A DNA stretch of 64,000 nt, taken from Gorsachius magnificus. Its lineage: Eukaryota; Chordata; Aves; Pelecaniformes; Ardeidae. Shown piece by piece: positions 25,117 to 39,411 of the stretch (its first letter is position 1; every line of letters starts with the position of its first letter). The stretch covers positions 44,095,099 through 44,159,098 of the forward strand of contig CM067084.1 in NCBI GenBank assembly GCA_034008185.1, given 5' to 3'. The translations under genes were made by a program, and so were the position numbers. The notes under the pieces are model-generated. The model had not been told where the DNA came from, ran no database searches, and worked only from the letters and a program-made list of their open reading frames with translations.

Positions 25117-25132
25117 AAAAAAAAAAAAAAAA
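25117..25132. repeat. Poly-A tract, 16 bases
   Basis: This is a pure A run. No retrocopy body or target duplication was recognised around it. Confidence 0.88.
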
Positions 25133-28100
25133 TCCTCTTCCAGAACTGCTTTACCTAATAAGCTCATGCTACTAGGCAGGAACTTTTCAGGTGAAGGAAA
25201 GAGGAAAACATTTCCAAGTTCCCTTTATATCAATGTTAAATTGTTGGCTTTGTTGAACACTTGAATCCTGATGTACAATATAATCACATCATAAAGTTTG
25301 ATGTCATTAAACAGTGAGCTCTGGGAAGCTAGTGGACTTCTGGAAAATATCCATCAATAAGTGTATAAAAGATATGTTCCTTTCCCATTGAATTAATTTA
25401 CATGGCCTTCACTGAATTTCCATATGATCACATTACATTCCATTTTGGACTGAAAAAAAGAAAAGCTCTTCACATGACATTATTGCTTTAAAAACTCTTT
25501 AATGTCTGTTGAAATGACCCAAGCAGCTAGCTGGGACACATTTCAGAATATGACTGTACTCCTTTCTGCATGATGTCAAAACTGGTTTTGCCACCTATCT
25601 TCTTAATGTTCCTTGAAAACTCATTAAAGCATTTACAAATAAACTGTCTGCATCAAAACCTAGGGTATCCATGCAGTGTTTTGTTCTATTGTAAAAGCCA
25701 CAGCAATTACAGATTAGTCTGGTAGATCTTTGGCTCCTCTCTCTCTGGTTTTCTAAAGGCAACATTTTCTATTGTAACTCGTTATTATTTGTTTCCTTGA
25801 CAATCTTTCTCATCTAGCCTTGAAGGCACAAATGACTATGGACTTGGCAGCCCTAAAACATTTCTCATCAAAAAAGTCTGTAGAACATTTTGTTAATTCT
25901 CTCTGTATTGGTGTCAACACAGCAAGTGGGGAAAAAAAAGTTGACAGGATGAACTTATAACTCTTCTCCTGCTGCTTGAGGAAAGGAAATGCATATGTAT
26001 CTGTATATGCACCTGAAAATATGCCTATATATGTACATACTACTAAATATTCTGTGCTGTTATGTGGGCAAGAATAGTGCTGGGACATTGCTCCCCAAAT
26101 CTCTGTTCCTTCTTTCCCCCTTAGCATGGCAGTGAGATTTTTCACTCTGCTGAAATTGCTTCCTGTATTTAAATGGTGTTACTTCTAGTAAAGCAAAGTA
26201 ATGTTTGGTCCTCTAAATTATACTCAGCTTGACTAAAAAAACAATGGAATAAAGTCATTCTGACTACTTCAACAAGCCTTTGAAGTGTCTTTTATGCCAA
26301 GTGAAACTTGTGGCTGTATGTACAGCATTATATCTTACATTTTTATTCATGCACAAACATACTCACATGCATTTATCCAGTCTTTTCTATGGGCTATTCT
26401 ACACTCTACCACAATTTTATTTCAGTTCCCAAAATTAAACCACTATGATTAAGAACCCTTGGGAAAAAAGGTGGTATATAGGTATAAGAAACTCAAAATT
26501 TACTGAAAGGCCAAAGAACTTTCATACATAGATTGTTTTTCTTCTAAAATAATCAGTTTGCCATTACTGCCATGTCTAATAAATAGAAAAACTTCCTGCT
26601 TTTCATGAGCAGCCTGCTGTCAGTGCCAAACTCTTGGCTTGTAGGGACTAAATGCACTGGGTGCTGTGGCTGTTGTTGAGAAGGTGGCCAATTCCCAGTA
26701 ATAGTAAACCTTGGTGCCACTTTCAGGGGCAATAGGAAGCCTAATTCGGTGTATTCCAGTCCTCAGTCCTCTGTTTTTTCTCCACCTTTTTTTCTTCCTC
26801 ATGAGAGAAGTAGCAGCCCCTCATTGACTGAGCCTGCTTACCTTTGGGTTCACCTCTGCTAGAAACTACAGCCAATGCAAGCCTTGATTCTAAGCACCGT
26901 GAAACCACACACAGAAAGACAGGTTTGTTTCTAGAATGTACAGAGAGAATAGACAAAAACAGAATTAAAGTGCAACATGATTTACTTGCTAGAGGACAAA
27001 ACAAATAATCAGAGCCTATATTTCCTGAAAAACTTTTGCCACAAGACCATCATCTCTGAATTCTGTTTGCTACTGTGTATTAAAAAGACTTACAGACATG
27101 CAGAGGGGATTCTGTGACTCAGTATCACTCTGACACTCTGATGCAGGATTTTTGGTGAGGGTGAACCCTGGGTCTGTTCTACAGAGTAAGAATGGAACCT
27201 GAAGAAAATGGGGAAAAAGAAAGGGGAAGGAAGGAGAAGTGCTAGAGAGATCACATGCTTCTCTTAATTAGAGATGTGTTTGGAACACGCACCAGCCTAG
27301 GCTTCATGTTTTGAGAAGACAAATAATACCAGGCTTTTGATTTCCACCTTAAAAGCATATACAAACAACATGCTACCCCTTCACTTGGTGCTGTGAAGAT
27401 AAACTCACTGCATTGCTAGGCACTCAGAATAGAGACATGGGGAACAGAGATGCACAAGGTAACTTTTATAAATTACAGAATACAGCACTTTGTTTACTTC
27501 ACTCTTCTATTTTTCCTAAAAAGGTATTAGGGACACATATAATACAAAGTATTTTCTCAATTGAATAATTTCAATAATACGTGTTTCACAACACATACTT
27601 GTAATAGCATCTTTGTTTAAAACGTAGCCATGTGTTACATTAGTGGTGTTGGCAAAAAAGGCAATTTTTAGTCTCCATCTAGATAATGGTGTGATAGTAG
27701 AAGATATTACTCTTAATGTCAAATTTTAAATTGGTGTTTTTAAACACAAACGAGCAAATTTTTTTCCAGTATTCCTTTGGCTTTCATAGTAAGAAAGAAA
27801 GTTAACAATTTATTTCAACTGCTCTCTAAGGTCTACTCAGAGAAACTGATATTAAGTGCTGTAAACATTCAATTTACAGCATTTCTTTTCCTTGGGTTCC
27901 CTTTCCAGTTGTGCATACTACTAAATATCATATTCTGGATGACAGAGTAAACAGGTGTGATATAGCATTTATACATTACTTTCATGAAATAGAAACTCTG
28001 AAGGCTTACCAAATTGACATTTTGAACACCAGTCAGATGGTAACTGAAGTGCATTGCACCCATAGCTTTCAAAAAGGTTTTACCTAGGGGCTACTGAAGA

Positions 28101-29673
28101 TATACGTTCATTACTGACTGCAAAGGATTACAATATGGTGCAGTCCAAAATGTAATTCAGAAATCTTTAACAGTGTTTTAGCTTGATGGTCGGCCAATCA
28201 ACTGGAATTTGGAAAACCTGAAACTTAAGTTTTTGTTTTGAATCAGTTCAGTAGAGCTCATCTGAATTCTTGTACCCATCATCCTAGGGGATCTCTCTCT
28301 GTTTTTTGACCAGAAATCCCATATTCTGAGCTTTTTAATAACACAGAAACCACTGCTGAAACTAACTAAAAATTTGTTGTTTTTTCACAAGTTGCCATTT
28401 TCCAAATTAAGAATCTTCCACACAATTCTAGTTTCTAGTTTTTTATTTCCCTGCTTTTTAAATATTTTGTTAGCTGCTTACAGAGAAATACTACTAGAGG
28501 GGTTTTGTATAGTGTTTAAAAAATATTTATTTATGTTGTTCAGAACTTGAAGTAGTTTTCTTTTTATGTTACTTAAAAAATAGAATTAGTTATCTATTAA
28601 AATATCTGACTACAATTTGTAAAGCAACGTAAGCTCCACTAAGATTCCCGGGAATTTAAAAACAATTATTTTCCGTGAAATAAAAAATTTTAAAAAATAA
28701 GTGAACAAGACAATGGTCTATTGGCAGGCATGCATTCATCTTCTCTTAAACCTCTTGTCCAAACTAAAAAAATTCCTATCAGTATTAGGAAGGGATTTAA
28801 TTTTGGATCAGTTTTAGAGTTCTTACTTGAGACCAATCTCTGTTATGCCAAACCTGTATAAAAGGAATTTCCAACTGTTCCTGAAATTATGACTAAATGA
28901 ACTCTTCACTATGTATATGGCAAATCAAAATAATCAGTGTAGACAATTATTTTCATGAGTATTCAAGCCTGGATATGCCCTTCATCCCAGGTCTATAGCT
29001 AAATCCAAACGTCTATGTAAGGTTTAAATGTCTCATCTTTTACAACAATGTTCAAATCTAGCTATTTTTGTTTGTATAGATGACCAAAGCCTTTCTCCAG
29101 ACCTTACTTTGATAAGTAAAAACTTCTCCCAATGCTTTTACGATAGTATGTTGCACCCAGAAATTTATCCTAGAACAGTGTTTCCTAACATCATGTGTGT
29201 GCTCCATGAAGTGAAAATGCAGAAAGAAGAAAAATACTGGGCCTTCATGTGGTGATGTGTTCCCCCCCACCTCTTCCCATAACCCTGCTCAAGCGATAAC
29301 CACCTGTGGTGGTCATTATGGATACATCCAGCTCAAAGGGGATGTGGGGGAGACAGATAACAATTCCATAGCCGAGGGCTATTGTGCAATGCACCCACCT
29401 AAGCCCAGTGAATGAACTAAAATCTGTGCTTGGTGTGCAAATATGACTGTGAGCCACTCATCTGACCCCCATCAATAGTGAGCAGCCCAAGAGCCCTCTG
29501 AGCTCTCCTGCACGGCAGCGGGCTGCACGCCAGGATCTCCCCATGAGCACGGACACCTCTCAAGGTTACTCCTCGAGGCTGAGAAATTCCTCGTTGCAAC
29601 AGATTCTCAGTAAGTGGTTAACAGCATGGTAAACTCTGAAACCTTAGGTAAGTGATATAAAGGAGTGATTGTG

Positions 29674-29683
29674 CATATATAAT
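29674..29683 (+). promoter_or_regulatory. TATA-like box of the LTR-like element
   Basis: CATATATAAT lies about 250 bp upstream of the AATAAA signal. That is longer than a minimal R region but possible for avian ERVL LTRs. Assignment rests on position only. Confidence 0.35.
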
Positions 29684-29929
29684 CCTTTAGACATAAACTG
29701 TTGTTGACCAAGTCTGGGACTAGGACTGGATCCAGCCGCACCTAGACTCCCCTCTGAGGAAGGAGTTTAGAAAGCAAAGGGATCTTTTCTGAACCTCATG
29801 ACTCAACAGGAGGGTCACCTTGACAGTTTTGTCTGACCCTGTCCCCTATGCAGTAAATAACCAAGTGTACCTTGCCATCAAATCTTGTCACATTTACCAT
29901 TGAATTTTGTTAACTCACTGTTTTATATC

Positions 29930-29935
29930 AATAAA
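29930..29935 (+). promoter_or_regulatory. Polyadenylation signal AATAAA of the LTR-like element
   Basis: AATAAA lies 37 bp before the element's end, followed by a T-run and CT-rich sequence, as at an R/U5 border. Confidence 0.55.
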
Positions 29936-30067
29936 CTATATTTTTTGCCTTCCTCTCACTCCATCTGTGACAATTCCTTATTTATTTGATCTTTTAAAAC
30001 ATTCTGCATTCCTTATTCCTTGATTTTCATTTAATTTTCAGCATTTTTTCTGGCACATTTAGCTTTC

Positions 30068-30130
30068 ATGTATGTGTGTGTGTGCATGTGTATGACTGCC
30101 TATGTATATAAAGCACAATATATATATAAG
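30068..30130. repeat. TG/TA-rich low-complexity tract
   Basis: Short (TG)n with interruptions, GTGTGTGTGTGCATGTGTATG, is followed by TATATATA at 30119-30127. It could adopt alternative DNA structure, but it is too short and broken to be notable. Confidence 0.8.
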
Positions 30131-33100
30131 GTACAATATTATCTTGCTTAACAGAACTAATAAAGAAATTTAGGGTTAAAGTTACAGAAATTATGAGTGG
30201 AACATCTGACAAAAGCATCACCCCCCAAGCTTATGTTATTTATGTAAAGGAGACTTCTGGATATAATAAAGTTAACTCATGTATCCGTAGCATTCAGTGT
30301 TTGGTATTCTTAACACCATTCTGATGACACTAAACAACTGTGCTGCTGAGAGTCAGAGTGAAGTACATACATGAAAGGAACAAGTTATTGTGAATGGAGA
30401 CTAGATCTGCAAGATTTGGATACTGGTCCGCACTACAGTTTTCAAAGATCTTGGATTTACCATAGGATGACTATATGGCAGTACAGGTAGGTAGGAAATT
30501 GACAGATAAATTTGGGTTCCTCACTGAAATCCACATTTCCTCACCATTTATGCTTTGTGCAGCATTTGGCTTCATTTTCACATAAATTCAAATGCAACAA
30601 ACTAAATATTGTACTGAATGTATCTTTTGCCCAAAACAACTGCAACCAATAATCAGAAGGAAAATTTTAGACATCTTATTCCTTTTTAAATTATAAAAGA
30701 CCTCCCTATAATGGTTCCCTTCTGCCTTTTGCTATATGAAAAAATGTTTTCTGCCACAAGCTATTTAATGCTGATGTCTGGCAGGACATGGCTATATCTC
30801 AAGATATATGGTGAATGCTGGCATACAGATTGCTCTTGAGCTGTTACAAATTTCTCTTTCTTGTAGAATTGATTTCCCAGGGGGAGAAAAAAAAAAGACA
30901 AATAACTTTTAGACATTCTGGGTATTATACAGCATGGAGGTAGCATATTTCCTTTATTTTTGTTGTCACTGTCCCATTTTCATTTAACAAATTGCTCAAA
31001 AAGATTAATTCACTTAACATTTTATATATGAGACCCAGATGCTTTTTATCCCCAAGAGCTGACTCTGAGGACTATGAGGTAATGACAATAATAGCTAACG
31101 CCTTTTATCTTTATGAGGATTATAATCATATCCTCTACTTGTTTTGGATAGTTTACTTTTCACAAGAGAAAAGAGAACTCTGGAACACAGAAGCACTTCT
31201 TAACTTCTGGAAGAAGACCTGTGTATGATTTTTCCTCTGCATTCCCCTGAGACAGACACATATTCTGTCTTCCTTCAAAACTTAGAGCATATGGTTTCTA
31301 GAGATGTAGGGTGATCCAGTCAGGTACCTGATACAGCAATCGGGGGAAAAGAACTCCTGCATGCAGTGCAAAGTGTTCCTGCCTGGCACGTGAGGCATGG
31401 TCAGAGAGGCTCCCCCCCAGAAAAATTCAATGCAGAATGCCTGGATGCATGTCTTCAGATTGCCAATGACCTGCCCAATGTGTCCAAACTTATAAATTAT
31501 CTGAAGCAAACCCATGTGTTTTATAGCTTTTCCAGGGCTGCAATTCTCTCCAGTCAGATTATTTCTAACTTTTCATTTACTGACAACTACTCTTTCTTCA
31601 TTCACCTATTTAAATCAGAACACAAAAATGAAAATTTATCCATTTCCAATACCTTTTCTGCTGAGGTCCATATGGTCTCCAAAAATAAGCAGCAATTTCT
31701 TGTTAATTTCCATTACACAGCCATGTAAATGAACTGAAGGCTGCTAGAAGAAAAGGGAATATGTATAGTTTTAGAGTCATTTAGATTGTGATACAAATAC
31801 TTCACATTTTTAACTCAAAGGATTAATTGCACGGATTTATTTATCAAACATTATTTGTAAGTGATCACTGTAAAGATATGGATGGGGTATTTAGATAATC
31901 TGAATTTTAATCAGAACTGCTTTGTCTGCACTAACCTGGGTCCTTTATATGGCTCCATGGATTTGCCTTACTGCAAAGAGCACTTAAAGTTGTAAAAGTA
32001 AAATCTGCAAAAAAGAAAACAGGAAATTTCTTTCTTGCACCCTTTTTTCTTCTTTTTCAGAAAAGTAGGTTCTTTCTGTCTCATGTAATCTTTGCATAGC
32101 TTCCAAGATGATGCACATGATCATTTCTAATAAAGGCTGTAAATGATATCTAAAGTGCTACTGTACTATCCTTATGCAAGTTTAAATGAGGGTTTCACCC
32201 TGCTTGTATGTTCATTTACTCTTCAGCTGAACAAATTATTTTGTTTGTCCTCAGTTAGTTATCACACTGTTGAGTTCAGACCTTAAAAGTTTCCCTCACT
32301 CTCTTCTGGTGAATATTGATGATGTAGCATGTATTTGGTTCTTCTGTTTTGAAGAAAATATTTCTAATGCTAAATTTTACATCCATAGTCTATAGCTTAT
32401 TGCACATTATGCCCAACCAGATGGCCAGTGATTTTCTAATGATAACAATTCATACCCAGTTGAGATGCCTTGTGTTTTATTCGGCCCAGCCAACTGTATT
32501 ATTCCTGCCAAGAAATTCCAAAAATGTCTCCAAAGCTTTTCAGCTCCAGTAGTTCATAAAACCAATGTGAAAAATTAGTTTTGAGGACTTATGACTACCT
32601 TTCCATAAGATCAATCCTTCCCTTCTATTTCTCATTATATGCATGCGATTATATTTATATTGCATTATGAGAAATCACTGCTAGAAATTGGAGGGCAATC
32701 GAAATCTGTACATTTGGTACGCTTTTCAAGAAATGTATGAGAGCTAACATAATTCTGGATTTCCTGGTATAATTCTCTTTTTGGTAATCTTGCCTGAGAA
32801 AAACACGGCAGCATGGACATTTACCCAGGATGTCCAACAGTTCAGGTTGTATAGCATTTGCAGCATATCAAGAAATGCCAGGAAACCTTTCTATGCATCT
32901 GCAGACAAGCCGACTGGTCCATATCATGGGCCTTTTGCATCTTGGATTTCTTCAACCTGACATATGCAGTGGCAATAGCCTGTGTACGTCCTGTGGGGCT
33001 TGGTATGAGGTACTGAAAATGCCCAGATCGCTTGGACAGGGCATATACGAGACATCCAAACCATAAACATGTTGTAGATTCTCTGCTAAGTTAACGCTTT

Positions 33101-36100
33101 GCACATAACTTCTGATTCACTCATATAACTCAGACTCACTGCACAGGATTTGTCTCTCTAAAGCATAGGCATGTACAGGACAGACAGCATCTGTACTAGT
33201 CAATCACAGCTTGGTGTGTGTTCCACAGAGAGGAACAGGTACTTTTGGGGTGTGAGTCACCTAACCAAATATAGTTGTCAACTTAATGTGAAATCAAGTG
33301 AACTCCAGATGCTATTGACTGTGTTCATTAACAGTCATTGACTATGAAAAAAGCTTCATGTGACGGGCTAAGTAGTGGACATATGAATGTTAGGGGAGAT
33401 TGACTTCATCTTCTTTATTTGTATGACACAGAACATGGTCTAATGCAATAAAGATAATACAGTTAAGTAAAATTTGCAAATTAGAATTATCTGATGTTTA
33501 GTATATAATATATATGTTGTGAATGTGAAGTATTCTGGTTTTTATTTTGCCAAGATTAAGCAAACTTCAAAATCTAGAATAATTTTGGAATTATCTAGAG
33601 ATAATTGCATGCTGTTTCACATAATGTAGCTTGTTTACCTGATTTCATGTGATGAAAAACATTCACATGCTCAACTTAAAAGATTCCAAGCACTATAAAT
33701 ACTCCATTATGCATGCAGCTTTTTCTGGTTCGATCTCCACATCTACATTTGGTTCTGATGGTTCTACTCCGAAAGCACTCCAAATAGTTTCTTTGTGAGA
33801 AACTGTACACTCAGAAATCACAGATGATCTACATGCATGTAGGTGTTCTGTTTAGTTAGTTCTACCTTTTTTAGACTTAACTATTTCTTCTGTGTACAAA
33901 TAAGGTTTTTACAACTCAAAAGGCAGCATTTTTAATTCCAGTATATCAACCAAATTGATTAAAATAAATTTTAAAAAAAGTAAACTTGAGCAAAGTTACA
34001 GTGATTTAAAAGTTCATCTGGAATGCTAATTGATTATTTCCTTTCATTGTGCTTGCTTGAACTGATAATTTTTGCAATGGAATATTTGTAATTATCAGGT
34101 TGTTTTAAGTATATATTTATTTATATAAACAAAATCACATAGTTTCATACACAAAAGCTTTAAATATGCAGCTTTTGTCTACAAGAAGAGTTTAACAGAA
34201 AAATGTTGACTGGTTATGGAAGTGGAGTGTGTGAGGTACACATAAAAAGCTTATTTTTTTCTTAACCAGCCTCCATTGTTGGTTTGATTATCCAGGATAG
34301 ATATTAATAAATATTTCTAGTATTAAATTCTGCACTTCCCCATGTTACTCTGTTGAGAATTCAACAGTGAAAAACCTCACACTTAATTAAATGAAACAAT
34401 CAAAAGAATAATGCCCATAGTAGATCAATATGGATTTGTCAATTTGTCAAGATTGTGTAATTTTGAAAGCATCCCAATTTATCTATATAAAAGTGTATTA
34501 AGACTAGATTCTGCTTGTGGTCTGTAGACAGACCACCAGAGCTTTAACCTTCCTCTTAGTTCTCTTTATCAGTATTCTACAATTTCTAACAGATTTTTTT
34601 GCAGTAACACTATTTCATATTAATGTTCTTTCAGATAATGCTTGTATCAACACTCAGAAACAGTAAACAGCTCAGAAATTATACTACAGGAATTAAAGCC
34701 ATATGAAATGTGCTTTCTGGACCAATTTTCATTTTCATTAAGCAGAAATCACATCACTTTCCAAGTTGCTGAAAGGAAAGGATGTACAGAAATTGATTTG
34801 GTATCAGTTACATCTGTTTTGGAATTGGAATATTTAGATAACATTAGAAGAAAATTATACTTTGAAAACATATTCTGTGTTATCAATTCATTTTTTCCAT
34901 TAATAATATTCTACTTCAGCCACTTCTATTGGGCTCTACCTGGCTTTGAATATACAGACTTTTGACGTCTGTTGTTGATTATAAATCACTTTTTCTTCCT
35001 CTCAACAAATAGCTATTTTATTAGTGATTTTTTAAAAGTCTGCTGGAATAATAGATCCCAAAACTTAGCATTTACTAAAAATGTTAATAAATATAAGGGC
35101 AAGAGAAGAGAGGTTGTTTTGATATTCTGTCATCATATAAAATCATATATATGTTCGTGCTACAGAAAATACGATATGTTGAAAATCAAACTAAGCTCAG
35201 AAATGCACACGTTAACTTGTGCCATAATTGCTAAGACACTGCATTAAACTCTTTACTTGTTTATTCAGTATTCATTTTGTTGCACAATGCCATATCATGT
35301 TGCACAACACATCTTTTAAAAATATGAAAAAGCACAAAGATGTGATTAACTGTTGGAAACGATGAATAAATAACAAAGTAGTTAATACTGCATAAACAAT
35401 GCTGTGCTAATACTCAGGCACTTTTGCATATCTAATATGTTTTAGTCATTCAGGCTCATTACCTTAGAACAAAAAACCAGCCGTGACATTATAAAGGGGT
35501 TTTTAGCATGTTAGATTTCTTTAATCACATTCTGAAAATATTTGACTCGTCTGGTTTTGCCTGATTACACTTCCACTTTTGCAGATTTTGGACAGATGAA
35601 CATAGAAAAACTGTGCCAGGACTCGGCAAAAGACAGCTCTGAGCACTACCTTCCGTGGATGCTTGTTAGAGCAAACCCTAAGCTGTTCTAACCTGGAACA
35701 AGAAATCAGAGCCCAAACTAGATCCCAGCTAACTTCTCACACTGCTCCAACCTGAAAAAAAAATCTGGTCTATTGACCCACACAGAGCACATTGGTTTGT
35801 ATTCTAAAGAGCAACTAGATATTGTTGTGCCTGAGGCATGATAAACTGTAAAAGAAAGAGACAGAAAACTGTTATTGCAGTCCCTTCGAAAGGAATTAAT
35901 AATCATATGTTGCATTGCCAATACAGCCAAGAAACAGAACTGCCTAAAATACAAGGAATAGAAACATATAATTAATGTGAACAATAACAACAACAATAAA
36001 AAAAATTTAGGGAGAGCTAATTCATAGGGATTTTCCTGACTGAATTAAACTGCTTATAAAATGCTAGCAGTCTTGCAGTGAACAGGATAAGTGCATTTTT

Positions 36101-39100
36101 TTTTGCCATTTGCTTTTGATACATAAACCAGCCAAGCCAACTTGCTGTCATTTCAAAATAAATGAAAATGGGCAGTCAAATCTATCACATACACTTGCTC
36201 TAACTCTAAAAGAAATTACAAATTTAATAGGCTATTTTTCTACAAAGAAAATTGTAATCAAAATGTTGGAATATTTCACTGAATAAATACAAATAACTGG
36301 AGAGTGTTTGCAAAAATTGAAACTTACAGCATGTGTCACAAAATGCAAAGTGTTAAGGCACAGTGTTCATGTAAGAGGAAGAAATTTGCTTCTCATTTCT
36401 GTACAATGGAACACTTTCTGTTCTGCAACACCCACTACTCCTGTCTGCACACTGCCATACCTTGCAGTGATGATATTGCCAGTTGTTGCATCCCTATGTT
36501 AATTAACCTTCAATGAAAGTCAATATGTGTGAGGACTCTGCTCAAGAGGCAATCCTCATACCCTCACCACAGTGACTCAGAACCAAATAACTGATTATTA
36601 TACATACAATCTTCTAACACTAAGTGTTGTATTTCCAGATGTTTTGAAAAACTTTGTGGAGGTCCAGTATTTCATGGCTTAGACTGGAATAACAAACATG
36701 TAGAGTTTGTTCAAGCTATTCCTATTCAAGGGAATTTCTTAAAGTGTACCTCTGTCTGTTTCTAAGCAGATTAAAACATCAGTTTTAAAAGGGGATGAGT
36801 AGATTTTACAAAGCTACTTCTGATGATCATGTGTTTGATGTTCTGGCAAATGACTGCCATACATATGAAAGAATGAAAAAGCTTCCTTCTTCAGCAAGAG
36901 AATGGAAAAACTTCCCTATCCAGTAAGCCATCAATGACATTTTTTTTAATGTTATTTTAAGGTGAGAACAAGGTTAATTCTACATTCTGGCAGACAGCTG
37001 AAATTTTTGCAGCCTTTCTTAGTGTTTCATTCTTACCAAACTACCAAGAATTACTGGGAACCCTCACTAACTACAGTTTTTCTTTGTATCTGGTTTTGTT
37101 TATATCTAGCAGCAACACCAAAAATTTCACTGAGAGAAATGTGATGGTCAAATTTAGGGTATTATTGTACATTACACTGAAAGATTTGTCTATGGATACT
37201 TCTAATCTCCAAATAAAGATATTTAGTATTCAGTATTGGTGATCTAAGATTCTCAGAAAAATCATGCCCATACATCTAGATATAAACTCTCCTGGTTTTT
37301 AAGGACAACCATATTCAAATCTGAATTTGAAATATGGATCTATTTCTAATTTAAAAATATTTTCTATTTTATTTATATTTTCATGAATAAATAAGCTTAC
37401 TTTTCACAAGAATCTTACCCTTTTTGGAAAGAAGTGGATTTCTAGACTTCTATACCTACCTTCTATACCATATCATCACTAATTCCTACGAACTATATGC
37501 TCTGGCTTGCGCTTTGTGGATGTTTTAAATGCTAATACTGAAATTCATCTGGTTGTTCATCCTGAATGGACACAACATTACATTCTGGACAGTGAAGTTC
37601 TAACTAAATCACAAAGAAAGATCTATTTTTTTTTATATACATAACAGCCATTATATATATTTTATAGAGGGCTTGACTGGAAATAGATCATAGACTATGA
37701 TAAAATGGGAAAAGTACTGTCAACCTTTCCCTTTTTACTTAGACATCCTCCTGAAACATTCTAGTGATGAAGCACAACAGGAGGACACAATTGCAGCAGT
37801 GTCATCATGGGCAGAAGCTGGCATTTTGGTCAAAGTGAGCCTTCAATACCTCAGTAAGCACAAGAAAAGTAAGTTCTGAACAAGAAACATTATTTTATAC
37901 AATTTTATAAACCCTCTCTGGGGCATTCAGCTGAGGTTTAGTTCTAGAGCTCTGATTTTCTTAAACAGACTGAGGGAATTTCAGTAAGTCAACTCTGGAC
38001 AGATCTGCTGTAATGACAAGGCATTCCCAAATGCTGTAGCAACACTGACACTCAACTCAATTCCTAAATTCCCCATGAAATGCCAATTAGGAACAAAAAC
38101 AGTCTTGGTGATCTAGCTTAAGGTATGATTAAGAAAAAAGAAGAGACATATATCTACCTCTTCAGATCTAGAAATTAGAAATTTTGCAATAGAAATTAAC
38201 ATTAACCTTTTTTACCTTGATAGAATCTTATGCTTCCATTAAGAACAGGTTGGTTACAAGCAGAAGAGTCCAAGATGCATGTAATGCTAAAAGGAATGGA
38301 CTTTGCTGTTTTGTTATTTACTAACAGAAAGTTTATTTCATAATTTACTTCATGGCTTTTCAAAGGTTTTTAAAGCTACAAATACTTTTAAAGCTCCAGA
38401 TGCCAAAGTTAAACATACCACTCCTTCAATTATGCCTTAATTTTTTCATATAATTTTATTTTGTTTCAGCTGATATGAATTCCACACATGAATGACAGAA
38501 GTTGGGACTGAACCCTCCAAAACATTTAAAACTATGCCAACTTTTAAGCATTAGCTGTTCTGAATTCAAAGTTCTAATCAGTATCTAAAATGCTAAACTA
38601 CTTTAAATCAGACTGGCACACTTAATGATTGGAAAAAAACTATTCAAAATTAACATGCAAAATATTTAGTTGCATCATTTTAATGCACATACCAAAACCA
38701 TCACATACTTATTGCTCCTGAATGTAATGTGTACACACATATGCATACATATTCCTCTAGCACAGTACACAGACAGAATTGTAAGGGATGTAGCTACTCT
38801 AGACAGTTTCTAGACATGACAGCAACTTGCTGACATTAAGTTGAATACCTCTATGAAATATCAGAGAACTTACTGCTGATTAAGTGTACACTTCTGTGTT
38901 AAATATTGTATGATACTCTATTAGCATAAATATATCATTGCCTTTCTGTTTACATGATTGAATTCATGCCAATAGATTCTTATTATTCATTGTAATTTTG
39001 AATGAAAACTACAGCTTTATTTTAAGCAAAACTTACAGATAGAACTACTTAGGAGAAACTAGCACACAAGTGAGATAAACCTGATGTAAACCATACTGTA

Positions 39101-39299
39101 GATCAAAAGGTGTCTCTCTGGGCTTTGGTTTCAGCGGTATCTTCTAAATGTGACTGGCATAAAGCCAGATATACCACTGCTAGAAACTAGTACAATACTT
39201 CCTTCCTCCTTTTAAAATGGCAAATGCTTTTGGTAAAGAAAAATACATGGGACTTGCTTCTGTTGCCCACATAGATGTATCTTTTGCCACCTGAAATGC

Positions 39300-39411
39300 C
39301 CTAGGGTATCCAAGAGGATATTGCTGCTGCACTGGTAGATTAGCTTATGGGTTTATGGGATACCCGTGCCATTCTGGACAGGCAACTGAAGGCTAGGCAA
39401 GATACCCTAGG
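39300..39411. repeat. 11-bp perfect inverted repeat, 90 bp apart
   Basis: CCTAGGGTATC at 39300-39310 is the exact reverse complement of GATACCCTAGG at 39401-39411. A third partial word GGGATACCC lies between, near 39357. It may be the remnant of a small palindromic element or chance. Confidence 0.6.

Larger units (their letters stand above)
17522..29248. other. Long AT-rich non-coding stretch
   Basis: About 11.7 kb has no recognised gene or RNA. Items inside are the short GC-rich patch at 17993-18060 related to the block at 5480, a POU-type octamer ATGCAAAT at 20915-20922, a CTCF-like motif at 22171-22186 and a poly-A at 25117-25132. On the minus strand, 22011-21608 has two overlapping open frames (86 and 74 codons). 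Their amino-acid text is fairly balanced (CVNGKHVYALQATQV, NGSPNWTNGAIAMKWKPF), but I cannot tie it to a family and see no splice acceptor. I do not call it a gene. Confidence 0.5.
29249..29972 (+). mobile_element. Solo LTR-like element of an avian endogenous retrovirus
   Basis: This unit of about 720 bp begins near TGTGGTGATGTGTTCCCCCC and ends CTCCATCTGTGACA. Its base composition and CpG content differ from the flanks, especially over 29460-29600. It has LTR architecture. A TATA-like CATATATAAT lies at 29674-29683. A promoter-proximal GC-richer part follows. AATAAA at 29930-29935 is followed by a short T-rich U5-like end closing in CA. Phrases such as GGACTAGGACTGGATCCAGC and GAACCTCATGACTCAACA resemble an ERVL-type LTR family that I recall from birds. 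No internal viral genes are seen. I could not find a target-site duplication with these borders. The left border is therefore approximate, and truncation or a wrong start is possible. Confidence 0.68.

Noticed and set aside
26620..26802. Minus-strand frame with TKVYYYWELATFSTTATAPS
   Set aside because: It has somewhat protein-like text, but only 60 codons, no splice or promoter context and no family match.
31366..31728. Plus-strand frame of 120 codons
   Set aside because: It overlaps other frames of similar length, and its amino-acid composition follows the local base composition. No family is recognised.
34642..34965. Plus-strand frame of 107 codons
   Set aside because: It is AT-rich and has no domain text or conserved neighbours. 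This length is expected by chance in 64 kb.
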